Shown: positions 16,541 through 26,188 of the stretch, piece after piece
Layout of the letters: every line of letters begins with the position of its first letter
Position numbering within the stretch: the first letter of the stretch is position 1
Assembly (NCBI GenBank): GCA_020630775.1
Contig: JAHDIN010000008.1
Span: forward strand, 1-64,000
Direction: 5' to 3'
DNA: 64,000 nucleotides
Source: Saprospiraceae bacterium
GTDB taxonomy: Bacteria > Bacteroidota > Bacteroidia > Chitinophagales > Saprospiraceae
Position numbers and translations under genes: made by a program
Notes under the pieces: generated by a model
What the model was told of the DNA's origin: nothing
What the model saw: the letters and a program-made list of their open reading frames with translations, nothing else
Database searches by the model: none

Positions 16541-18697
16541 TTATCCCAATAAAGACATTTCTTTAACAAATGGCTGCTTATAAAATCTTTTTCCAGTCGC
16601 AGAAAACAATGCATTAGCAATAGCTCCCCCTGCAGGCGGTAAAGTAGGTTCACCTAATCCAGTAGGATCGTTATAGCTTTCGACAAAATGGGTCTCTATC
16701 TCTGGTGCTTCCATCATTCTTATCAAGCGATATTTATTATAATTATCAGATTGGGGTTGCCCTTTCGCAAAAGAAAAATCCCCATACATAGCATGACCAA
16801 TACCATCAATAATTCCGCCTTCAATTTGATTTAAAGCAGCTTTTGGATTGATGACTATTCCACAATCTACGGCACAATAAATTTTCTTAATAATCGGCTC
16901 CCCTTCACTTAACTCAACCTCGGCGACTTCAGCCACATATGTATTGTGTGAATAATAAGCACAAAAACCTAAATGCTTGTTGCCTCTATTATACCATCCT
17001 GACTTTTCCGCAGCTAGCTTAATGACGCTAGCAAATTTATCGGCATCGTAATTATACTTCTCACCAACAGGATCAGATTTGGCTTTATCCAGTAATTCTA
17101 ATCTAAACTCTACTGGATCCTTATCTAGAATACCAGACAACTCATCTAGAAAAGCCTGTTCAGCAAATGCTAGGAAATTAGCATAAGGCGCACGCCATGC
17201 GCCCGTAGTGATATTACTTTTAATATTATGACAATCTACTCTATAATTTGTGATAGCACCACAAGGAAAATTACTCGGCATTTGACCAAACATCATTCCA
17301 TTGTAAAAAGCTTCAGTTAAATGGTAAGCTGAAATTTCGCCATCCTTAATGCCAACTTTAAATCTATAAGCTGAAGCCGGTCTGTAGGTCCCAGCTGTCA
17401 TATCATCTTCTCGTGTAAATAATAATTTTACTGGCTTGTTAATCAAGCTAGAAATCTCTGCAGCTTCATCTCCAAAATCACCATACAATCGTCTTCCAAA
17501 TCCGCCTCCCATTCTTGTCATCTTTACATTGATATCGGATTTTTCTCTATCCAAAATTTTAGACACTCTATCCTGCTGCCATGCAGGTGTTTGTATCGGA
17601 CCTTCTAATTCAACCTTGTCCTCAGTAACATTTGCATAGAAATTCATTGGCTCCATACAATTGTGAGGGAGAAAAGGCGCTTCATAAATGCGTTCGATAA
17701 CTTCATCCGCTTCAGCAAATGCGATATCTACGTCTCCATCAACACGTCTTGGTTCATCGGCTTTTTTCGATAAATGCAACATTAATTGTTCTGAATGATA
17801 AGCACTATCTTCTGCTTTTTCAACTTGTTTCCATTCCGCAGTAAGTGCCTTTTTGCCTTTCATCGCCGCCCAAGTATTCTCGGCTATTACTGCAACCTTA
17901 TCACCAAACTTAACCGTTTCGATAACACCGTTGATTGTTTTTGCGGCAGTATCATCAAAGGCAACCAATTCCATCCCAAAAGCAGGTGGCCGCATCACGC
18001 AAGCATGTACCATACCTTCTTTTTTAATATCATAACCAAACAAAGGTTGTCCAGTAACAATGCCATTTAAATCAACATTCTTTTTACTCTGACCTATGAT
18101 TTTGAATTCTTTAGGATCTTTTAATTCAACTTCTTCAGGTAGTGTTTGCTGCGATGCTTCTGCAGCAATTTCTCCGTAGGATAATTGTTCACCAGTAGGA
18201 TTTGAAATCACGCCATCTTTAACTTTACAGTCTTCTATATTAATACCCCATTTCTGAGCGGCAGTTTTCAAAAGTATATGGCGAACTTTAGCCCCTGCCT
18301 GCCTTAAAGTTGTCCATCCTTGACGGATAGATTGGCTTCCACCAGCTACTTGCCTTTCGTACCAATCCGTATTCAAGGGTGCTTGTTCGACAATGACATC
18401 CCTCCAAGCTACATCTAGTTCTTCCGCGACGATCATAGGCATTGAAGTTTTAATATTCTGGCCTATTTCTGGATTTTGAGAAAAGATAGAAACCAATCCA
18501 GTATCACCTATTTTTATGTAAGCATCAAATTCATTCCAAACAGAAGGCATCGCTTTCATTATTTCAACAGGTGCTGTATCTGATTGGCACCCAATAAAAT
18601 TAAAACCAACCACAAGACCTGCACCTGAAGCCATACCCCATTTAAGGAAATCACGTCTTGAATTTGTATAAGGATTATTCTTAGTCATTTTTTTCAA
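16541..18697 (-). CDS. Xanthine-dehydrogenase-family molybdopterin-binding subunit (IorB-like)
   Basis: A 718-residue large subunit. The N-terminus has a twin-arginine motif (NSRRDFLKWGMASGAG) and a hydrophobic stretch ending GFNFIGCQS, so export by Tat, possibly with lipidation at that Cys. Molybdenum-cofactor motifs include GGSQSIRQGW, RMGGGFGRRLYGD, TGAWRAPYANFLAFAEQ and the catalytic Glu loop GLGEPTLPPAGGA. It matches the isoquinoline 1-oxidoreductase/aldehyde oxidase beta-subunit type, which hydroxylates aldehydes or N-heterocycles. The 2Fe-2S subunit gene precedes it by six bases. The divergent mocA-like gene suggests a cytosine-dinucleotide form of the cofactor. Substrate unknown. Confidence 0.87.
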   Translation of the reverse strand: MKKMTKNNPYTNSRRDFLKWGMASGAGLVVGFNFIGCQSDTAPVEIMKAMPSVWNEFDAYIKIGDTGLVSIFSQNPEIGQNIKTSMPMIVAEELDVAWRDVIVEQAPLNTDWYERQVAGGSQSIRQGWTTLRQAGAKVRHILLKTAAQKWGINIEDCKVKDGVISNPTGEQLSYGEIAAEASQQTLPEEVELKDPKEFKIIGQSKKNVDLNGIVTGQPLFGYDIKKEGMVHACVMRPPAFGMELVAFDDTAAKTINGVIETVKFGDKVAVIAENTWAAMKGKKALTAEWKQVEKAEDSAYHSEQLMLHLSKKADEPRRVDGDVDIAFAEADEVIERIYEAPFLPHNCMEPMNFYANVTEDKVELEGPIQTPAWQQDRVSKILDREKSDINVKMTRMGGGFGRRLYGDFGDEAAEISSLINKPVKLLFTREDDMTAGTYRPASAYRFKVGIKDGEISAYHLTEAFYNGMMFGQMPSNFPCGAITNYRVDCHNIKSNITTGAWRAPYANFLAFAEQAFLDELSGILDKDPVEFRLELLDKAKSDPVGEKYNYDADKFASVIKLAAEKSGWYNRGNKHLGFCAYYSHNTYVAEVAEVELSEGEPIIKKIYCAVDCGIVINPKAALNQIEGGIIDGIGHAMYGDFSFAKGQPQSDNYNKYRLIRMMEAPEIETHFVESYNDPTGLGEPTLPPAGGAIANALFSATGKRFYKQPFVKEMSLLG

Positions 18698-18703
18698 TTT
18701 AAT

Positions 18704-19159
18704 TTAGAGTTTTGATGCTGCCTTTATAGCTTCTTTAATTTTAGTATAGCTTGCACATCGGCAAATATTGCCATGCATCGTCTCAATTATTTCATCATCA
18801 GAAGGTCGCTTATTTTTTGATAATAAAGCAGCAGCAGTCATTATCTGACCTGACTGGCAATAGCCGCATTGAGGCACATCGTGAGTAGCCCATGCCTTTT
18901 GCAACGGATGATCTCCGTTTTCAGAAAGACCTTCAATTGTAGTTATTTTTTGATCGCCCACCTTTGATATCGGTAATGAACACGATCTCATAGCATTGCC
19001 ATCTACATGAATAGTACAGGCACCACATTGTGCTATACCACATCCATATTTTGTACCAGCTAAAGAAAGGTTATCTCGCAAAACCCAAAGCAACGGCGTA
19101 TCACTATCAGCTTCTACAGTTTTTGGCTGTCCATTGACATGAATTGTATATTGAGGCAT
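18704..19159 (-). CDS. 2Fe-2S subunit of xanthine-dehydrogenase-family oxidase (IorA-like)
   Basis: A 151-residue protein with two [2Fe-2S] domains. The plant-type N-terminal cluster site is GCGIAQCGACTIHVDG with a later Cys (MRSCSL). The C-terminal helical cluster site is PQCGYCQSGQIM with GNICRCASY. This is the usual small subunit that passes electrons from the molybdenum centre. It has no signal peptide and would be carried out by the Tat-tagged large subunit, encoded six bases downstream. Length is normal for the family. Confidence 0.92.
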   Translation of the reverse strand: MPQYTIHVNGQPKTVEADSDTPLLWVLRDNLSLAGTKYGCGIAQCGACTIHVDGNAMRSCSLPISKVGDQKITTIEGLSENGDHPLQKAWATHDVPQCGYCQSGQIMTAAALLSKNKRPSDDEIIETMHGNICRCASYTKIKEAIKAASKL

Positions 19160-19203
19160 AGTAAAATTTTTATGTCTTTAATTTAAAAAGAAATCAGTGG
19201 ATT

Positions 19204-19497
19204 TTAATCTACCTTCTCAAATATTTCAAATAATCGAATATTTATAAATTGAGAAAATAATAAGTATAATATCCATTGCAATAAGCCTAGAGCACAACCT
19301 ACTAAACCAGCCAATATAGGCATCGCCCACAGAGCACCCATTGCTAATAAAGACCCTTTATTTAATCCCGTAGAAAATAAATCCACAAATAAACCGCCTA
19401 TAGAATATAATACACCTAATAATAAACCAATTAAAGTCATCAAAATAGTTTGCATGTATATAAATGGCCAAATTTTGATTTTCCTTTTAGAATTCAT
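19204..19497 (-). CDS. Small membrane protein, unknown
   Basis: A 97-residue protein with two long hydrophobic stretches (about 12-38 and 48-82, the second possibly two helices). N-terminus is basic (MNSKRKIKIW). No family recognised. It is 44 bases upstream of the 2Fe-2S subunit gene in the same direction and could be the first gene of the oxidase operon; it also borders the divergent membrane-protein/NTPase/MocA genes. Confidence 0.55.
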   Translation of the reverse strand: MNSKRKIKIWPFIYMQTILMTLIGLLLGVLYSIGGLFVDLFSTGLNKGSLLAMGALWAMPILAGLVGCALGLLQWILYLLFSQFINIRLFEIFEKVD

Positions 19498-19581
19498 TTA
19501 ATTGATATTAATTTGAAGTCCTTTAAAGTTTAAACAACTCAAGATATCGATTCAAATATAAAACATAAGGCCATCCAACGA

Positions 19582-20559
19582 TTGACTGCACTCTGGGCTT
19601 TTTCAGAATGTGGATTGGGTGGGATTCTTCATGCATTTAAAACACCATTCAGTGGCTTAATCTTAGCCAGTATTGCTATCTGCTTAATTTCTTTGATTTG
19701 CTATTACAGTGATCAAGTAATTAAAACAATGTTGAAGTCTCTAATCATTGTCTTAATAATTAAAATGATGATTACACCTCACTCAGGCATCACCGCTTAT
19801 GTTGCTGTCAGTTTCCAAGCATTTTTTGGCGCTATTATTTATTCCTTTTTCAAAATCAATTTAGTCTCGGTATTAATAGTTACCACGATTGGGCTAGTTG
19901 AATCTGCTATCCAAAAAATATTGGTAATGACTGTCTTATTTGGTAAATCACTGTGGGATTCTATCAACGCATTGGGCACAAGCTTAGAAGAGAAATATGC
20001 ATTTATTTTACCCTTTGATTCTTCGGCCTTAGTTATATTTAGTTACGTTACCATATACTTCTTAACAGGCATTTTAGTTGGTATAAATATTTATAGACTA
20101 ATTAAAGAATTAAATAACACGACAAATTTAGAATCCTATAAATTAAATTTTACTAAGTCAGATTCTAGTAACTCAAAAGGGAGAAAATCTAAATGGCGAC
20201 GATGGATTTTGTTAACAGTTATTCTAATAACCACTTTGGGTCTAATCATATTCTTTGAAAGTCAATCATCGTCTTTTGATAAAGCCATCTACATTCTTGC
20301 TAGAACAATTATCATTCTATTATTTTGGTACATTTTGATATCTCCAATACTAATAATTTTAGTAAAAAAATACTTATTTAAAAAGCAGAAAGAATGGTCA
20401 AATGAAGTAGAGTCAATTTTTAATATTATCCCCTACTTAAGAAGTATTGTTAAAGAGGCTTGGAAATTATCACAAAGCCAACTAGGTCTTTCAAGGATTA
20501 GAAAATTTCTATTCCTTACCATCATGTTCTCTCTCCATGGTCAATTCTCGGAAGCATGA
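19582..20559 (+). CDS. Polytopic membrane protein linked to MocA, unknown
   Basis: A 325-residue protein starting at TTG (19582); there is no in-frame ATG before the first helices, and the upstream frame is closed at a TAA some 45 bases earlier. The N-terminal 120 residues (ALWAFSECGLGGILHAFKTP, then hydrophobic helices) resemble, loosely, substrate-binding subunits of energy-coupling-factor transporters. About 7-8 membrane segments in total, with a soluble basic loop near residues 180-205. Its stop overlaps the start of the P-loop NTPase gene by four bases, so the two are tightly coupled. A cofactor-related or molybdate-related transport role is inference only. Confidence 0.55.
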   Translation: MTALWAFSECGLGGILHAFKTPFSGLILASIAICLISLICYYSDQVIKTMLKSLIIVLIIKMMITPHSGITAYVAVSFQAFFGAIIYSFFKINLVSVLIVTTIGLVESAIQKILVMTVLFGKSLWDSINALGTSLEEKYAFILPFDSSALVIFSYVTIYFLTGILVGINIYRLIKELNNTTNLESYKLNFTKSDSSNSKGRKSKWRRWILLTVILITTLGLIIFFESQSSSFDKAIYILARTIIILLFWYILISPILIILVKKYLFKKQKEWSNEVESIFNIIPYLRSIVKEAWKLSQSQLGLSRIRKFLFLTIMFSLHGQFSEA

Positions 20560-21038
20560 TTTTTATAATCACGGGAGATATCCAAACCGGAAAAACTACG
20601 ACACTTTTCGAACACACCAAATCACTAAATAATTGTGGGGGATTTTTATGCCCTACTGTTAATGGTAAAAGACATTTTTACAATCTCGATACTCAAGTGA
20701 GCCTGCAGTTTGAATTAGGCTCGACTAACGAAAACAGTATTGAAGTAGGACGATTTATTTTTGATAAAAATGCATTTAGCTTATCAAGCGAATGGGCGCT
20801 GAATCACTATAAAACCAATCATATACACAATATAGTTATTGACGAAATTGGAAAATTAGAGTTAAGGAAGGATGGATTTTATGATCTCACTAAAAAACTA
20901 GTCAGTTTAGATTGGACAAATAAAAATCTCATTCTTGTTATCAGGTATTTCCTACTTAATGAGATTATTCAGTTTTTCAAAATTCCAGATCCAATAATCA
21001 CCGACGTCAAACATCTGAATAAAGTTTTCGTTCCATGA
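20556..21038 (+). CDS. THEP1-like P-loop NTPase
   Basis: A 160-residue NTPase with Walker A GDIQTGKTT at residues 7-15 and Walker B NIVIDEIGKLEL near 93-104, the pattern of the THEP1 (NTPase_1) family of nucleoside triphosphatases. GFLCPTVNGKRHFY is also typical. Coupled by four-base overlaps to the membrane protein before it and the MocA-like gene after it. The biological role of THEP1 proteins in bacteria is poorly defined. The context suggests a step in molybdenum cofactor supply or an energising subunit for the membrane protein. Confidence 0.7.
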   Translation: MIFIITGDIQTGKTTTLFEHTKSLNNCGGFLCPTVNGKRHFYNLDTQVSLQFELGSTNENSIEVGRFIFDKNAFSLSSEWALNHYKTNHIHNIVIDEIGKLELRKDGFYDLTKKLVSLDWTNKNLILVIRYFLLNEIIQFFKIPDPIITDVKHLNKVFVP

Positions 21039-21619
21039 ATATTTTACCCGTTATACTTGCAGCTGGTTCTTCGACAAGAATGTCTCATGAAAAACAATTT
21101 TTACAATACAACAACAAAACATTCATTGAGAATATTTATAATAAACTCTCTGAGTTATTTAATTCAGAGATCGTAATTATAACAGGGAGTGCGCACGAAA
21201 AAATTACTAGTATAATAAGTGATGAAAAAGCAACATTCATTAATAACATTGAACATAAAAGTGGACTAGCCAATAGTATTTCAAAAGCGGCAGCTTACGC
21301 TATAAACAAAAAAGAATATGATGCTATACTACTAACGCTTACAGATCAACCGCTCATCCAAATTGAACATTTTAAAAAAATGCTCAATGTTTTAGAAGAC
21401 AACCGCTATACGATCATAGCAAGCACATTTGCCAATTCATTCGGGCCACCTGTAATATTTAAAAGAACGCATCTTCGAGATTTAATTAACAACTCCATTT
21501 CTTCTGGGGGTAAAAATCTAATCTTAGAAAGAAAAAGTGAATGCTGCTTTGTTGAATGTCCTTCAGCAGAATATGATATTGACACCGACGAAGATTACCA
21601 GAATCTTATCAAGAAATAA
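21035..21619 (+). CDS. MocA-like molybdenum cofactor cytidylyltransferase
   Basis: A 194-residue NTP-transferase-fold enzyme. The nucleotide-binding loop is ILAAGSSTRMSHEKQFL (close to LAAGxSxRMGxxKxLL). Later motifs are SGLANSISKAA, LLTLTDQPLI (metal-binding Asp) and FGPPVIFKRTH, all as in MocA/MobA-like transferases. MocA attaches CMP to molybdopterin, giving the dinucleotide cofactor used by many xanthine-dehydrogenase-family enzymes, and such an enzyme is encoded divergently 1.9 kb away. The ATG overlaps the previous stop (21035-21038). Activity with CTP and not GTP is assumed from context. Confidence 0.78.
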   Translation: MNILPVILAAGSSTRMSHEKQFLQYNNKTFIENIYNKLSELFNSEIVIITGSAHEKITSIISDEKATFINNIEHKSGLANSISKAAAYAINKKEYDAILLTLTDQPLIQIEHFKKMLNVLEDNRYTIIASTFANSFGPPVIFKRTHLRDLINNSISSGGKNLILERKSECCFVECPSAEYDIDTDEDYQNLIKK

Positions 21620-22384
21620 TTATTTTTCCAACCAAGCTCTAAAGTCTTTTGTCTTTGCAGAACTGGTATAAAGCGTAGTTTCAAACTTCTGCATCACAAT
21701 AGCTAACCTATTTTTAAAATAAGGCTCAATTTTCTGAATTTTATCAATATTTAGAATCTCACTCCGATTAATCCTGAAAAAATAATTGGGGTTTAATTTT
21801 GATTCTATAGACCCTAATGAACTATTGATCACATGCTTATCACCTTTGTCATCAAAAGCAAAAGAAAAATCTCCATTAGCTTGAATACAAACAATATTCT
21901 CTACACTTAATAACTTAATACCGTCCTTCTTTTTTATGCTAAACCTTCGCTTGTAGTGTTGATCATTTTGCTGAAGCATTTGCTTTAACTGAGACATAAC
22001 TCCTTGATCAACTTCTGCATCGTTCTGAGCGAATAGAGACTTATACTTTTCAATAGCCTCATTGAAATTCTCTAGGGTGTAAGGTTTTAATATGTATGCA
22101 ATTCCATTTGTCTGAAAAGCTTTAAATAAATATTGATCGAAAGCTGTACAAAAGATAATAGGGCAATTAATCTTTATCGACTCATAAACTTCGAAACTAT
22201 TACCATCTAAAAGTTCTATATCCGAAAAGATTAATTCAACATCTTTATGTTTATCCAAAAAATACTTTGCCTCAGCGACAGAGCGCCCCCAGCCTAAGAT
22301 TTTTGCGTCCGGAATTGCAGACTCAATAAAACCTAAGAGTTTTTCATAAGCAGGAATCTCATCTTCAAAAATTAGCACCTTCAC
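21620..22384 (-). CDS. LytTR family response regulator
   Basis: A 254-residue regulator: receiver domain (about 1-120) with acidic pair D8/E9, phosphoacceptor D55 in LIFSDIELLDG, Thr in FCTAFD and Lys in ILKPYT, then a LytTR DNA-binding domain (about 145-254; IKKKDGIKLLSVENIVCIQA, FFRINRSEILNIDKI). The gene starts one base after the sensor kinase stop, so the two are coupled. Ends against the convergent mocA-like gene with no spacer. Target genes cannot be read from the sequence. Confidence 0.9.
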   Translation of the reverse strand: MKVLIFEDEIPAYEKLLGFIESAIPDAKILGWGRSVAEAKYFLDKHKDVELIFSDIELLDGNSFEVYESIKINCPIIFCTAFDQYLFKAFQTNGIAYILKPYTLENFNEAIEKYKSLFAQNDAEVDQGVMSQLKQMLQQNDQHYKRRFSIKKKDGIKLLSVENIVCIQANGDFSFAFDDKGDKHVINSSLGSIESKLNPNYFFRINRSEILNIDKIQKIEPYFKNRLAIVMQKFETTLYTSSAKTKDFRAWLEK

Positions 22385-22385
22385 T

Positions 22386-23390
22386 TTAAATTGATTTTAA
22401 TATTGGAAGAATAACTTCAAACTTATCTGTTTGATTAATGATCATTTTATCATCGCTTAAAAACTGGTATCTAGATTCAAGATTTTTAAGTCCTACCTTA
22501 TTAGAAAACTTAGCACTATTTTTCAATTGAATATTATTGCTCACTATTAAGCTTTCATTTTCTACACTTATTTCAGTTACTACTGGCTTTTCTGAGGTAG
22601 CTACATTATGCTTGACGACATTTTCCAAAAGTGTTTGGAGTGCACCTGGTGGAATCAGTTTATCAGACAAATCAGTATTTATATCTAAATCAAATTTGTA
22701 CGCATTGCCAAATCTAATATTCAATAAATAGATATATTGCTTCGCAAACTGAATCTCCTCTTCTAACGGCACCAACTCATCATCTTTAGTTGTGATAAGA
22801 TATCTATATAGTTGAGACAAATGATTTAAATAAGATTTTGCAGTTTGAGGATCTGAATCGATCAACGAATCAACTGTATTCAAATTATTGAATAAGAAAT
22901 GTGGATCCATTTGTGCTTTTAATAATCTCAATTCGCTTTCTCTTTGTTCTTTTTCTTTTTTCTGTATATCAATCTGCAAATCATAGAATTTTTTTCCAAT
23001 AAGCAAGCCAACTAGTATACCTGAATTCTGAGCACAATTACTGATAGTCCACCACCAAAAATCTCTTTTCACCTGATCCTGCGCAAAAAACTTTTTCAAA
23101 TCATCTCCATCAATTAATCGATAACCGATGATTTCAATAGCCCCAAATACCATCATGAGTAGTATAGTCCAAAAGAACAAGGTCCATACTTTTTTCTGTG
23201 GGAAAAATATAGGAAATAGACAATACACAATCAGATAGGAAGACAAAAAGGACATGACAACATAATTTAGTGTGTCCATCGTAGGCTCCCAATAGCCTTC
23301 AGAGTAATCATATCCACTAAAAGTTACTGGGATAGCTATTAAATAGAAAATAGCTAATATGATCCAGTCAGATTTATTGGGCAATTGCAT
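22386..23390 (-). CDS. LytS/YehU-type sensor histidine kinase
   Basis: A 334-residue membrane kinase: four hydrophobic segments in residues 1-140, a short coiled linker rich in Lys/Glu, then the His_kinase core with H164 in KAQMDPHFLFNNLNT and an ATPase domain with LLENVVKHNV and a degenerate G-box (NKVGLKNLESRYQFL). No periplasmic sensor domain of size, so it probably senses in or near the membrane. Partner of the LytTR regulator encoded immediately downstream; a TonB-dependent receptor gene lies upstream in the same direction. Confidence 0.88.
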   Translation of the reverse strand: MQLPNKSDWIILAIFYLIAIPVTFSGYDYSEGYWEPTMDTLNYVVMSFLSSYLIVYCLFPIFFPQKKVWTLFFWTILLMMVFGAIEIIGYRLIDGDDLKKFFAQDQVKRDFWWWTISNCAQNSGILVGLLIGKKFYDLQIDIQKKEKEQRESELRLLKAQMDPHFLFNNLNTVDSLIDSDPQTAKSYLNHLSQLYRYLITTKDDELVPLEEEIQFAKQYIYLLNIRFGNAYKFDLDINTDLSDKLIPPGALQTLLENVVKHNVATSEKPVVTEISVENESLIVSNNIQLKNSAKFSNKVGLKNLESRYQFLSDDKMIINQTDKFEVILPILKSI

Positions 23391-23559
23391 ATATCTAGTA
23401 CTTACTTTATGAAGTGATTTAATAATCTAATGGTTTTTCTAAAATAAAGGGTTGAATACAATTACGGTATCAAAACTTTAATTCAGATCATCAAAATAGC
23501 ATTAAATCACTCCACTAAAAGTAAGGTTAATTTTGAGAAGTGAATTTAGAATTCACTTT

Positions 23560-25953
23560 CTAATTATCTTGAGCTCTTTGAATGACATCTGAAGCGCTAC
23601 TCGCTTTCTTTGATTTAGACTTTAAGTGTTGGTTACCGAACTTATAACTAAACCTTGCATTTACAACGGGTGCTTGCCAAGTTACCATAAGATCCATATC
23701 CTGCTGATAGTCTACTGAAGCATGCCAGAATCTATTTACAAAATCTTCAACACCTAAACTGATCTTAGCCTTATTATCTAAAAACTTTTTAGATACCCCG
23801 AAACTTGTTCCGTATAAATGCTCGGCTCTAAAAATGCCCTCTTGCTGTCCACTAGTAAACCATCCTCCTAACTCTGCATTGATGTCTCCTGGTAATTTAA
23901 ATTCAGCTTGTAAAAATGTGGTTGTATTAAATTTTGATCTCGCAAAATCGCCTTCATTATAGAATGAACTAAAGTCTGTATGCGTCAAAATAACCCCGCC
24001 ATATCCAGATAGACCAGGTATAAAATCTAAAGGAAAAAATAAACTACCGCTCCAAATAGTTCTATCGTCAAAATTCACATCAGTTTTTGAGGCCTCTTCT
24101 GAATTTGGCTCTTGTCTTGTAACCTCTACAATAGCATCATTAGATCGCTTGTATTCTATATTGAAAAATGGTTGACCTTCGTAGCTTAATGTAAACTTAG
24201 AGCTGTGCGTCAACTCAGGCCTGATATTTGGATTTCCTTGTTCGAAAGTGAAAGGATCTAAATAATATACAAATGGATTCAACGTAGAATATCTAGGTCT
24301 ATCAATTCTATAACTGTAAGATACAGTCGCCGCTAATACGCCTAACTTTCTTGAAATACTTGCACTTGGAAACAACTTAGAAATAGGTCTGTTTAAAGTA
24401 TCATTGACCGTTAAAGAAATTCCTTGCGACTCACTCTTTTCATATCTCAACCCAGCCGTACCAGACCAATCACCTTTACTAAAAGACAATTTACCATAGG
24501 TTGCATAAATCTTTTCATTGAATAAGTAATGATTACTTTGATTTTCGTTATTCACCCATAAATCAACGTTATTTTTGAACTCAGACATCAAGTTATTATC
24601 TAACTCAGCATTGCTGTATCGGGCACCCACTTTAAGTTCTAAAATATCATTAAGTGGATGTGTATAATCTAAAGAAGTTGCAAAAATATTATTGAAACCC
24701 GGCTGATCATTACGTTGTTGATCAAAAGCACCAGTCAAAGAATTTGTAGTTGATAAAACATTTAATCCCTCTCTTTCGAATCTTGCAAAATTCGCATCCA
24801 ATTCCAATTTCCTTCCAGCCGTATCGATTTCAAATATGTAGTACGGATTGATCGAAGAATACATCCAAGATCTATCAATCTCATTATCAGTAGACAAAGA
24901 GTAATCTTGGGTATTAGTGCCAGTTAAGTCAACATCCGTCACATTAGTTGCAGTCCTTCTGTTATCACTTGAGTAGTATTTACTCTCCAAACCAAAACGA
25001 TGTTGATCTGTCATATCCCAATCGACTCTAATATTTCCTCTGTAACTTTTTGGTGTAGCAGCATCTCTGTTTAATTGATCATATACACCATTTACTTGAT
25101 CAGATATTGTTGTTAATCTTCTTACAAGACTTATCTCTTCTACCCACGCATTTCTGCTGTAGCCAATACCACCAGTAATATTTAATCTTCCAGCGTAATG
25201 GCTTAAATTTAATCCTGTAGTATAGTCCCATAATTCACCGCGACCAACCCCTAGTGTTACATTTCCGTTTGTACCAAACAAAGAATTTTTCTTAAGAATA
25301 ATGTTGATAATGGGACCTGATCCTGCTGCCTCATACTCAGCTCCTGGCTGATGTATAATTTCAACTTTTTTGATGTTATCGCCTGGCATGTCTCTAAGTA
25401 AAGCCTGGACATCCATATACTGTGTGCTTTTCCCATTAAGTAAGATTGTTGGAGAACCTGCGCCCGCCATACTTAATCTATCCTGTACAACGATCATTCC
25501 AGGCACCTTCTTCATAACGTCTAAAAGACTACCACTTGTATTTGTAATGTTATCAGAAACATTCACAATAAGCTTATCCGCCTTTTGCTCTAACAATGGA
25601 GCTTTATCTCGAATTTCAACTGTACTTAATAATTGAGAATCTTCGAAAAGTTGAATTGTTTTTTGAATAGTCGAATTTGATTTCAAATCTATATTATCCG
25701 TCGTTACATCTTGATAGCCTAACATGTTTACTTTCAAATAATAATTCTTAGCTTCTAATGATTTAAATTCAAAAGACCCATCTAAATCAGAAGAGGCGGC
25801 TGAGACATAATTGCTATCAGCACTCGTATATAGAGCTACTGTTGCGTAATAAATTGGGTTACCCTTATCATCTAATATATCTCCAGATATTGATTGAGCT
25901 GATATTGAGAAAGAAAGGTAAATGGCTGCTAAGAAAGTAAGTATTGTTTTCAT
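23560..25953 (-). CDS. TonB-dependent receptor, outer membrane barrel family
   Basis: Read from ATG 25953 (MKTILTFLAAIYLSFSISAQ), giving a 797-residue protein with a clean signal peptide; the in-frame ATG at 25992 would add 13 residues before it. Order: signal peptide, carboxypeptidase-regulatory-like domain (about 20-105), plug (about 120-225, with LLDVMKKVPGMIVV and KKVEIIHQPGAEYEAAGSG), then an OMP_b-brl_3 barrel. The C-terminus is a charged tail (KSKSKKASSASDVIQRAQDN), longer than a usual barrel end. No SusD partner. Next to a LytS/LytTR pair, which may control it. Ligand unknown. Confidence 0.87.
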   Translation of the reverse strand: MKTILTFLAAIYLSFSISAQSISGDILDDKGNPIYYATVALYTSADSNYVSAASSDLDGSFEFKSLEAKNYYLKVNMLGYQDVTTDNIDLKSNSTIQKTIQLFEDSQLLSTVEIRDKAPLLEQKADKLIVNVSDNITNTSGSLLDVMKKVPGMIVVQDRLSMAGAGSPTILLNGKSTQYMDVQALLRDMPGDNIKKVEIIHQPGAEYEAAGSGPIINIILKKNSLFGTNGNVTLGVGRGELWDYTTGLNLSHYAGRLNITGGIGYSRNAWVEEISLVRRLTTISDQVNGVYDQLNRDAATPKSYRGNIRVDWDMTDQHRFGLESKYYSSDNRRTATNVTDVDLTGTNTQDYSLSTDNEIDRSWMYSSINPYYIFEIDTAGRKLELDANFARFEREGLNVLSTTNSLTGAFDQQRNDQPGFNNIFATSLDYTHPLNDILELKVGARYSNAELDNNLMSEFKNNVDLWVNNENQSNHYLFNEKIYATYGKLSFSKGDWSGTAGLRYEKSESQGISLTVNDTLNRPISKLFPSASISRKLGVLAATVSYSYRIDRPRYSTLNPFVYYLDPFTFEQGNPNIRPELTHSSKFTLSYEGQPFFNIEYKRSNDAIVEVTRQEPNSEEASKTDVNFDDRTIWSGSLFFPLDFIPGLSGYGGVILTHTDFSSFYNEGDFARSKFNTTTFLQAEFKLPGDINAELGGWFTSGQQEGIFRAEHLYGTSFGVSKKFLDNKAKISLGVEDFVNRFWHASVDYQQDMDLMVTWQAPVVNARFSYKFGNQHLKSKSKKASSASDVIQRAQDN

Positions 25954-26188
25954 AGTTAGTCTATTATTTGATTTACGAAATTTTGAATACATCGGTTACA
26001 ATGTTTCAAATCATATTTCAAATATAGAGTGTGCCTAAGCCCTAGGAATTGATTTTCCGATCAACAAGGATTTTTTCACGTTGAACAATAATCCAGGGAT
26101 GAGAATATAGTTAAACTGGGCTAAATCAGCTTTAAATGGGTTGTTTTCTCGATAAACTGAAATTATAGCTTAAAGCGCTTGATTTTTT

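Noticed and set aside
16541-19159. Phenylacetate or purine pathway role for the molybdenum oxidase
   Set aside because: The subunits match the isoquinoline/aldehyde-oxidase type with a Tat signal; nothing in the neighbourhood fixes a purine or phenylacetate substrate.
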